From the NCBI GenBank assembly GCA_019918135.1, contig WBZZ01001773.1:77001-141000 (forward strand): a stretch of 64,000 bases of DNA, read 5' to 3'. The position numbers were made by a program, and so were the translations under genes. The notes under the pieces are model-generated. The model was not told the DNA's origin. It did not search any database and worked only from the letters and a program-made list of their open reading frames with translations. The DNA comes from Paulinella micropora. Lineage: Eukaryota; Cercozoa; Imbricatea; Euglyphida; Paulinellidae. Positions 56,791-64,000 of this stretch are shown here, in pieces; the stretch's first letter is position 1; every line of letters starts with the position of its first letter.

Positions 56791-56944
56791 CAGCCCGCTA
56801 CCGCGGGCTGGAGGGAGGGCGGACTGCCCCCCGGGGGCGGGGGGCATGCTGCCCAGCCCGCTAGCGTCGGGGGGCATGCTGCCCAGCCCGCTAGCGCGGG
56901 CTGGAGGGAGGGCAGGGGGGGTTCGGGGGGCAGCATGCCCCCCG
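56791..56944. repeat. Compound palindromic element in the RPB2-like gene
   Basis: Two to three linked units of the same element: AGCCCGCTAGCGCGGGCT cores with flanking GGGGGGCATGCTGCCCAGCC and GGGGGGCAGCATGCCCCCC arms. It reads open on both strands, giving Pro/Gly/Ala-rich peptide. Confidence 0.75.
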
Positions 56945-58762
56945 CTGGCGAGCTTGGCTAGGCTTTCACAGCCGAGCTGGCAGGCGGCTTCTTGGACGGA
57001 GAGCCAGGCAAGCACCCCGGCCTCGCGCAGCGCACGCCAGCAAGCGAGGTCCTCGGAGGTAGCGACGCGTGCGCAGTTGCTGATTTCGTAGGACAGACCG
57101 GGCGTGGGCGCGAGGGGGAGTCCGCAGAGGGTGCGCAGCCGATTCAGCCCCCAGGCCCGCCGTACTTGAGTGGGCAGCACCACCCGTTCTCGGTCTACGT
57201 GCAGCACGGGGGCGGCCAGGCGGCCGGGGTGAACGTCCCCAAAGTCGCCGGGGGGCTGCCCCCGGTGGTTTGGACGCTAATCGCCAGCTACTCCCTGGAC
57301 GAGGAGCGCGAGCGGGAGGTCGCTGCCTATGGCGACGAGCGCAAGGCAGAGCACCTAGCGGACAGCGCCCGTATGCTTTGTCGGGCCGAGGCGGGGCTGC
57401 CTGGAGTGCTGGGCAGCCACGGGGTCCCCAGCCAGGCGGGGTTGTCGGACCCGCTGGCCCTGCAGAACAGAGCGGTGCTGACGCTAGCTCAGCTCTACGC
57501 TCACAACCTAAAGCGCGCGGTGAACAAGGAAAAGGTTTGCTTGCAATCCCGTCTGGCCTCCTGGGCTGGGCTAGCGGTGTGCGTCCCCCCCGCACAGTTG
57601 TTTGACTCGCGCCAGCTTAGCAGGAGTTTCCAAGAGTTCACTTCGCCCAGGGACAGACCCGTGGCGGGGGTCGCCCCCGTGGCGGGGGGCGTCACTGGTG
57701 AGGACGGGCAGCCGCTGCAGCGCGTACTGCAACAATTCCGGGGAAACCTGGCCAAGAAGTACTCGCTGGCCAGGCGCGTATGCCAGATGGTGCCTAACGG
57801 CCAAAGAATGACCTCGGACCAGCGCTTTGATATATCACAGATGGGCTTCCTGGACCCCTGCGAAACCAGCAAGTCCAGCAAGTCGGGCTACGACAAGCGT
57901 CTGGCGCTCTTCACTACCGTCGTGCCCGAGCTGCCACCTGAGTGGTTGGGTGCGCTGGAGGACTGGCTTGTGCTGCGCTGCGCGCCGCTGCCGCGCCGGG
58001 CCTCCGCGGTCCTCGGGTCGGAGACATATGCGGTGGAATGTTTCGGGCGCTTGGTGGGGTTTGTGGTTGGGGGGGCGGAGGCCGCGGAGGTGCTGGCACG
58101 TCAGCTGCGCACCCTCAAGCGAGGCGCACAGCGCACGCACGTTCTGGAGGCGGGGGGCCTGGCGCTGCGACACCTGGGGGTCCTGCTCGACCACACCGAA
58201 CGCCGCCTGCTCATCCAGCGGCGGCGGGCCTCACGATGCAGGAAAGCGTGGTCCGCGAGGTGCGCGCGGCGGTGCGCGGCGTGGTCGCCCAGACCTACCT
58301 TGCCATACACCCCGCCGCAGACGATGGAGCCCCGACCCCGCCCCGGGGTCCGCCACGCACAGTCCCTGCGCTGTGCGTGCCGGACCCCGATCCCTCCGCG
58401 GGGGGCCTTGCCGAACTCCTGCGCCCGCTCCCCCCCGGCGGCCGCTACCAGGCCAGCGCGCGGGTCGTCACCGTCCGCCTCGCCACCTTCCAGCACGGCG
58501 ACAAAATAACCAACACGTCGGGGCAGAAGTGCACCGTCTGCGTCATGCTTCCCGACCGCTGCCTGCCCTACCTGCCCACGGGGGAACGCCCCGCCGTGCT
58601 GCTCGGGCCCTCGCAAATGTTCCGCAAAACCATCAACGCCTGCCTCACCACCCTGCAGACACGGCTCGTGGCGCAGCAGGGGCCGGAACTCATTAACCAA
58701 GTCACGGGCGGCTCCGCCACCCACGTCTGGCCCTGGAACCAGGATACTCATGTACACCGCCA

Positions 58763-58835
58763 GGGGGCATGCTGCCCCCGAACCCCCCCTGCCTCCCTTC
58801 CAGCCCGCGCTAGCGGGCTGGGCAGCATGCCCCCC
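58763..58835. repeat. Palindromic element in the RPB2-like gene
   Basis: Outer arms GGGGGCATGCTGCCC and GGGCAGCATGCCCCC enclose an inner palindrome AGCCCGCGCTAGCGGGCT. It reads through in frame as a Pro/Ser/Gly-rich peptide (PPASLPARASGLGSMPPG) that interrupts otherwise family-like sequence just after the hybrid-binding region. Confidence 0.75.
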
Positions 58836-59022
58836 GGGCCCCCCGGGGAGTGGCGCCCCGACTTCCGCTGGGTCCTGGAGTCGCTCTGCCTGCACACCCC
58901 CGCCAAGCTCTGGAAGCGCTGCCTGCAGCACTGGCTGCGGCGCGCCGGCGCCGCCAGGGTCGGCGGGGGCGCTGCCCCCGCCGCCCTCAGCAAGGTCCTG
59001 CGGCTCTCTCTTGGGGGGCCCG

Positions 59023-59097
59023 GGGGGCATGCTGCCCAGCCCGCGCTAGCGGGCTGGAAGAGAGGCAGGGGGGGTTCGGGGGGCAGCATGCCCCCCG
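59023..59097. repeat. Palindromic element in the RPB2-like gene, opposite orientation
   Basis: Same arms and core as at 58763 but inverted, again without stop in the gene frame (GGHAAQPALAGWKRGRGGSG). Confidence 0.75.
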
Positions 59098-59959
59098 GCG
59101 CTAGCGGTCTGGTGGCTTGGGTGGAGCGCGAGGAAAAGTGGCTGCTGGAGCGCCTGGCGCGTGCGGGGCTGCTGGGCCAGCAGCAGCAGGCGCAGACCGG
59201 CGGAGGCCAGGCCGCGGCGGCCCTACGCCTGATCCTGGCACGCCGGCCCCCGGCTACCTGGGATCTCAGCAAAGGCAGGTACGATGTCTTGCTCCCGTGC
59301 GAATCTTGGCTGTGCGGAGTTCAGCACGAGGCACAGCTAAACCGGGAACGCCTCGTGGCCACCTTCTTTCCCCGGGACGACGAGGCAGCCCGCCAAAGCA
59401 CTCTCCCCGCGCTTCTTCGGCGGGCTGGGCTTGCCCCCCCGACAGGCTGGAAGCCCTGCACCTGCGCGCCGCCAGCCGCATGTACAGCCCTGCTAGCATG
59501 GACCTGGACCCGGCGGGAAACGCTTCCCTCTTTGGCTTTCAATACTACATGGCTGAAGAGAAGACTTCCGAGATTCAATTCAAGGCAAGGCACCGCGGGG
59601 GCATCGACCCCCTGACTCACCAAGGCACCAAGTCCAGCAAGGTCGACGGTGCTAGCAAGTTCGACCCCATGACTCTCAATTCCAGCGTGCAGGCCGGCTC
59701 TACTTCTCTCCTCAAACAAGTGCTCGAAACCTCGGACTCCCGCTGCGACTTCATCTGCAACTCGTGTGGGCGTATTGGCTTTGGGGATCCAGCCACTGGG
59801 CAAGCTACCTGTCTGACCAGATCCTGTGCCCAAGCGCAAGCCTCTGGCCAATACACAGGCTTAACCGCTCGTCCTACCTCGTTTGTCTTTCTCAAGGCCA
59901 TACAAACACTCGACGCTACCGGGCTCTTGTACCGCATCAAGGCCCGGCCAAGTCCCTAG

Positions 59960-60060
59960 GACTTCTTTCCCTCTCTCCCCCCCCCCCCTCCTCCTTTCCA
60001 CACACACTCCCCCCCCCCTCTCTCTCTCTTTCTCTCTCTCTCTCACCCTCGTCTTAAGAA
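59960..60060. promoter_or_regulatory. C-run and CT-repeat tract
   Basis: CCCCCCCCCCTCCTCC, then CTCTCTCTCTTTCTCTCTCT, between the RPB2-like gene and the next plus-strand gene. Confidence 0.5.
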
Positions 60061-60080
60061 CTTCAATTAATAAAAAAGAA
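60061..60080 (+). terminator. AATTAATAAAAAA signal
   Basis: CTTCAATTAATAAAAAAGAA holds AATAAA about 105 bases beyond the end of the RPB2-like gene. Confidence 0.55.
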
Positions 60081-60099
60081 AAGGAAGAATTTGTATATT

Positions 60100-60145
60100 T
60101 GACAGTCCTGCCGCCATTTGACAGAGAACAGTCCTGCCGCCATTT
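60100..60145. repeat. Short direct repeat before glycoprotein start
   Basis: ACAGTCCTGCCGCCATTT occurs twice in tandem (about 60101-60118 and 60128-60145), directly before the ATG at 60148. Confidence 0.7.
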
Positions 60146-60147
60146 TT

Positions 60148-63100
60148 ATGCCAACGGATGCTGCTCCTACGTTCTCCGAACGGAAAACTAAGCGATCAAG
60201 AAGGCGGTCGTCCCAAAGACCTGGCCGGGCCAATGCCGGCGGCATAGCCATCGGCCAAGTCCTTGTACCCCCTGCTGAGGAAAAAGCCTCTAGAAGAGAT
60301 CTATCGCCCAGTACGAGTTCATCAACATCAAGTATTTCATTACCAACCACACCGGAACCGTCGCGAACACCGAACCCGTCAACATCATCAGCACCAGCAA
60401 ACAACAGCGGGCGAAGCGAGGCGTGCTGGAATAACCTGACTTTTTATTACAACAGGGCTTGCACGGCCGTGACAATCATTCTCTTGATTGTGTTGGTGAG
60501 CATGCAAATAACACTACTAGTCAAAGTTAACCAGGCCAGTTCGGGCGCCCAGGCGTCGACTAATTCTAACGGGCTCAATAACAGTGGCTTGGCGGGGGGG
60601 ACTTGACGCGCACTTTAACCGCGAGCCCGTCGGTCCCTGCTCCCGCCAGTACTACCAGTAGCTCCACCACTACCACCACCACCAGCAGTAGCTCGCCCCC
60701 TGCTTCCCAGACTGCGTCGCCTAGTGGCTCTCCCAGTGCAGTGTCGCTTAGTGGCTCTCCCAGTGCAGTGTCGCCTAGTGGCTCTCCCAGTGCAGTGTCG
60801 CCTAGTGGCTCTCCCAGTGCAGTGTCGCCTAGTGGCTCTCCCAGTGCAGTGTCGCCTAGTGGCTCTCGCACTGCGTTGCCTAACTCTGTGAGGCCCACCA
60901 CGTTGCCTAGCTCTCTCGCTTCACATAACTGCTCCGAGGTGGGCTTATTCTTGGGAAAGTCCGAGCAGCTAGGCTTAGGCTGGTCGTGGCCGGACAACGG
61001 AACCGCGCGCTGGTGGTTTGCCTTTGAGCTACAAGCGCTGCCGGGGGCCGAAATCGCGGCGGGAGGCCTCGAGTTCGGCCCCGAGTTCCAAGTGCACGGG
61101 CCGCCCCCTGGCTGTGTACAAATCCAACAGCAATCTCTGCGCCCCACGCGCGGGGGCCAGCAGTGCCCGGAACAGCTCCAGCTATGGAAGCTGGAGATGG
61201 AGCTTACCTTGAGCTGCACCCTGACCTCGACCTCTGCTTGGCTACGGCAACTTGACGGAGAGTGCGTACGTTGGGAGGCCCCTCTCCAGCTCCCGTCGTC
61301 ACCCGCTAACCCACTGCCTGCCAGCGTCGATAGGCCCGAGGAGGTACGAGCTTCGTTGCTGTCGTGGCGGGTCGGGAGACGTAGCGTGGTGCAGGACGGG
61401 GATGACAACTCTGAAGCACCTTTCGTGCTCGAGGTTGCCTTTGCTACTTGGTCCGGGCTGGGCGCGCTTACGCCTTCTTTGGAACAAGCCCCTGGGCCCT
61501 GGTCTCGCTCGGCGTGGAACCTGAGCGAGGCCGTGCACGGGCAGCTAGAGGTGAGCGCAACGGCGGCGGCCGAGCCCCGCTTACAATTGTGGCTGGCTTG
61601 GGCCGGCTCGTGGCTGTGTGAGCCCTCTGGCGCGACCGACCCCTCCGCGTCTTCTTCCTTTGCGGGGCAATTTCTGTTCGAAGTAGCAAACCCAGGCCAG
61701 CAGGACCGTGTCACGATCCTGCTGGCCTGGAGTGGCCCCCCGCGGTGCCCCGACCTTTATAAGCACTGGTGGCAACCCGCTAGTCGACTGCGCGTATGGT
61801 CCTCAGCGGCGGTCGGAGTGAGTATTCCTGCTCCAACAAGTGACATGCTCTTGCTGGAGAGCCTCGACCGTGCTGGAGGCACGCCCCACAGCGACCAGCA
61901 ACAACAGCAGCCCGCATGGCCTGGGGCTGCGCTGGCAATAGATGCAGGGGGACGCTTTTCCGGCACGTGCCTGTGGGCCTTGGTCCCCACTTTGGCCGCC
62001 AATGCCAGCGAGCAGCTTGTGCCTGCTTTTTGCTACCTCCGCGACCCTTGCTGAAACGCCGCAATTGTGTACAGCCTCAACGTATCGATCGCTTGGACTG
62101 GGCAGCGCAGCTCGCTCTTGTGTTTGGCACCGGGGACACTGCCCAGTGCCATGCTTAACTCCAGCTACGCGCTCCTTACGCTGGAAGCTGCCCTTTGGCT
62201 TCACAACGGTACCGCACCCATAGCCACGCGTGGCATGCTACGACTGGCGCTCGTATACCCAGGGTACAACAACAACACGCTCTCCGACCCCAGCCCGACC
62301 CCCAGCCCGATCCCCAGCTCGGTGCCCAGCCCAACCCCCACCCCGCCTGGCTTGGGAGGCTCAACCCCCGCCCTAATCCTGTCGTCAAGCCTAGGGCCGA
62401 CGACACAGAGGCAGGCAGCCCTTGAGGCCCGCATGGGCGCCTGGGACCGATGGCTGGCTTACGCACTCGCGGCCTGCTTTTTCGTTTGCTGTTGTTATCA
62501 GTATTACCAAAAGCATCACCTACAGCTGCTAGCCCAGGCAGCTCTGTCGGGGCTGGACACCGGCGGCGCCACCGCCGGAAAGGAAAAGCAGCCGCTGCTG
62601 TCATCAGCGAAAGCACGGCATTCGCAAAGCAAGCTAAGGCCGAGTTATCAGCCAGAGCCAGAGCCAGAGCCAGCCGACCTAGACCACAAAGATGTGGCCT
62701 CACAGTTGCCAAGATCAATTTATAGCAGCTCTTTACAAGAAGGCCTCTTCTTGCCCTCGCTAGACAATGACGACGCCAGTAGGGAGGAGTTTTATAACCC
62801 GCTGCTAGGAACACTAAATCTGGAAATCGAAATCCCTAGACCGAGACAGCAGAACATGCTGTCTCTCGACAACCAGCAGCCTGTGCTAGTGCAAGAGGAG
62901 GCAATCAACGGCGGAGGTTTTGACGGCAAGTATCCCCCGGGGACTGCCGGGTTCAGGCAGGGTGAAGGCTCCTCGCGATCCTTGGTCGAAGCCTACATGA
63001 GCCCCCAGGACCCAAGCTCACTCCGCTTCGACTCTACTAGCGGCTTTGCCGGAATGGGCGAAGTTTTGCAGCTAGACGAGGCGAGTCCTGGTGCCGGGCC

Positions 63101-63212
63101 GGCGCAGGAGGCAGAGGCAAGCCCCCCGCGCCGCCCCGGCACGAGCGAAGCAGGAGTTCAGTCCCCCGTCCTGACGAGCCTTTGTTCTCTTCAGAATTTC
63201 TGCAAGAGCTAG
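60148..63212 (+). pseudogene. Mucin-like membrane glycoprotein gene, interrupted
   Basis: Starts at the ATG at 60148 (MPTDAAPTFSERKTKRS). An N-terminal, Ser-rich, basic region is followed by a membrane segment (AVTIILLIVLVSMQITLLV). Next is a Thr/Ser-rich part with about five tandem PSGSPSAVS units (60720-60870), typical of an O-glycosylated stalk. A Trp-rich, probably beta-type ectodomain follows (LGWSWPDNGTARWWFAFELQ, LQLWLAWAGSWLCEP). Then a Pro/Ser linker, a second membrane segment (WLAYALAACFFVCCCYQYY) and a long tail with QPEPEPEPADL. Three plus-strand blocks look like one gene, broken about twice; two adjacent genes are an alternative. Virion surface role is inferred. A TTTTTATTAAAC signal follows at 63257. 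Confidence 0.65.
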
Positions 63213-63251
63213 ACACTGCATAACAAGGAAAGGCCCGCGCGCGGGTTAGTG

Positions 63252-63270
63252 ATTGCTTTTTATTAAACAA
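63252..63270 (+). terminator. TTTTTATTAAAC signal
   Basis: ATTAAA about 45 bases after the mucin-like glycoprotein gene. Confidence 0.5.
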
Positions 63271-63617
63271 GTGCAGAGCTAAGTTCGGGGCCGGCAGGCT
63301 TCGCCTGCCGGACCTGCGAAGCTCTGGAGACCAAGCTCAAGCTCGGCCGCACAGAACCGATAGATTTTGGTGTCGAATTGTCGGGGGGGGGAATGTGTAA
63401 GAGAGAGAGAGAGAGAGAGAGGGGGGGAGGGGGGGCAAATTAAGGAGGTTGGGGGGGGGGGGGTGGGTTGTGAGCAAAGGGAGGGGGGGGAGCACCCCCC
63501 CCCCTCCAAGGTTTTTTTTGCTCTGTCATAGCTTAGACCTGTCTGTTCGTGTGTACATTAAAACAAACAGACAAGAAAAAAACCAAAGACCTGCGCAGAG
63601 TTTGGAGTCGTGCACAC
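63271..63617 (+). promoter_or_regulatory. Upstream region of the last gene with G/C runs
   Basis: Holds a small inverted repeat GCCGGCAGGC...GCCTGCCGG (63290-63310), a GA repeat (63400-63420), a G run (63450-63465) and a C run (63495-63505). An 8-base inverted repeat (TGTCTGTT, AACAGACA) flanks 63540-63580. No gene seen. Confidence 0.45.
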
Positions 63618-64000
63618 ATGTTTGCAACTCCACTGATCACAAGCAACCGCTGGTTGCTGTTGCTAGCGTTGGGCCTGCAGTTTGCCTGCTGGGCTAGCTG
63701 TCCGGCAGGCCTGTGCCCTCCGGGAACAAGCGTCATGTGCCTTAACGCTGCCAGCACGCTTTCCAGCTGCAGCCGCCATCTGTGTGGCTGCCTGGCGAAA
63801 GGTGCAGGTTCGTTCCCATATGCGGGCCGCACGGAGGAGGAGCAGTTGGGCGCTTTTTTAGCACTGGAGTTGGGCGACGGACAGGGCGTGGAGACACGGG
63901 TGCAGGTTGCGGCGGGCTGCGATGTGCATTTGCTGTTTTTTGTGGGGACCAAGCTGACGAACCTAACGCAGGAAATGATGCTGCTCCAGCAAGAACTAAA
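63618..64000 (+). CDS. Secreted or membrane protein, 5' part (cut by window edge)
   Basis: An open frame from the ATG at 63618 runs 127 codons to the window end without a stop. It begins with a clear signal peptide (MFATPLITSNRWLLLLALGL, then QFACWASC). Cysteine-rich sequence follows (CPAGLCPPGTSVMCLNAAST, CSRHLCGCLAKG), then GAFLALELGDGQGVETRVQ, VHLLFFVGTKLTNLTQEMML with one N-glycosylation site (NLT), and a helical start of what may be a coiled coil. It has the same layout (signal peptide, Cys pairs, helix) as the beginning of the giant glycoprotein gene on the other strand, but no direct similarity was seen. It lies 405 bases after the mucin-like gene, on the same strand. Confidence 0.7.
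   Translation, partial: MFATPLITSNRWLLLLALGLQFACWASCPAGLCPPGTSVMCLNAASTLSSCSRHLCGCLAKGAGSFPYAGRTEEEQLGAFLALELGDGQGVETRVQVAAGCDVHLLFFVGTKLTNLTQEMMLLQQEL

Larger units (their letters stand above)
54340..59959 (+). pseudogene. RNA polymerase second-largest subunit (RPB2-like)
   Basis: From the ATG at 54340 (MQADAATIAAIIREQEE). RPB2 family blocks are recognisable: the lobe signature LPMVLLWRALGVDS (about 56215), GFLDPCETSKSS in place of the usual HWG.ICPAETPEG (about 57845), GRLVGFVVG with LRTLKRG (about 58050), the hybrid-binding block HGDKITNTSGQK (58494-58529) followed by LPYLPTGERPAVLLGPSQMF, the C-terminal GSTSLLKQVLETSDSRCDF, a zinc site CNSCGRIGF with two further Cys, and the anchor FVFLKAIQTLDATGLLYRI. 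This subunit forms half the active cleft of cellular-type RNA polymerases, and many large DNA viruses encode one. A long acidic insert with a poly-Glu run separates the N-terminal part from the lobe. Nested palindromic elements sit in the gene (56791-56944, 58763-58835, 59023-59097). The gene looks broken several times and internally rearranged. Confidence 0.85.

Noticed and set aside
1-64000. Polinton-like or retroviral origin of the window
   Set aside because: No protein-primed polymerase, retroviral-type integrase, packaging ATPase or capsid gene was recognised; an RPB2-like gene argues for a large DNA virus type instead.

Overview
The window looks like part of a large eukaryotic double-stranded DNA virus, or an integrated copy of one. 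The evidence is densely packed, mostly single-exon genes on both strands, AATAAA or TTTAATTAAA signals at gene ends, and gene content typical of such viruses. The strongest anchor is a gene for the second-largest RNA polymerase subunit (RPB2-like) at about 54.3-60.0 kb. A protein-kinase-like gene, signal-peptide and membrane-anchored glycoproteins, and F-box/LRR, MYND and RING proteins fit the same picture. No capsid gene, DNA polymerase, integrase or LTR was recognised, so family and host stay open; a nucleocytoplasmic large DNA virus or a mirusvirus-like element is a reasonable guess. Following the rule for such elements, broken genes are treated as fossils and single lesions are not listed.

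Left part, about 1-25 kb. This is an accessory, repeat-rich mosaic. Roughly ten repeat modules recur in shuffled order: a ~65-base hairpin family (12 copies listed), a module carrying GCGCCAAA sites, a ~450-base block with E2F-like TTTGGCGCCAAA palindromes, GC-rich palindromic blocks, a cassette with a conserved protein-like frame, and long purine/pyrimidine tracts. Between them lie small genes (F-box/LRR, three MYND proteins, one RING-H2 protein) and remnants (primase-like zinc domain, RING copies, pieces of the 1114-residue membrane protein gene, orphan coding fragments).

Middle part, about 25-44 kb. Long genes with short spacers: an intact 1114-residue membrane protein (-), a gene of unknown function (28.5-30.3 kb, -), an intact 285-residue protein (+), a lysine/glutamate-rich AT-hook protein (31.5-34.7 kb, -), a cysteine-rich membrane protein (-), an acidic repeat protein (+), a GC-rich group of poorly resolved genes (37.7-42.3 kb) and a kinase-like gene (+).

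Right part, about 44-64 kb. A very long secreted/membrane glycoprotein gene (-), an intact 812-residue protein (+), the RPB2-like gene (+), a mucin-like glycoprotein gene (+) and the start of another secreted protein (+) cut by the window edge. Start regions are commonly preceded by homopyrimidine tracts on the coding strand, including C runs and CT repeats. The RNA polymerase subunit implies an element that brought its own transcription machinery; F-box, RING and MYND proteins are the usual type of host-modulating factors. The most unusual signals are a nested palindromic element inside the RPB2-like gene whose relatives sit in the left mosaic, and the hairpin family.
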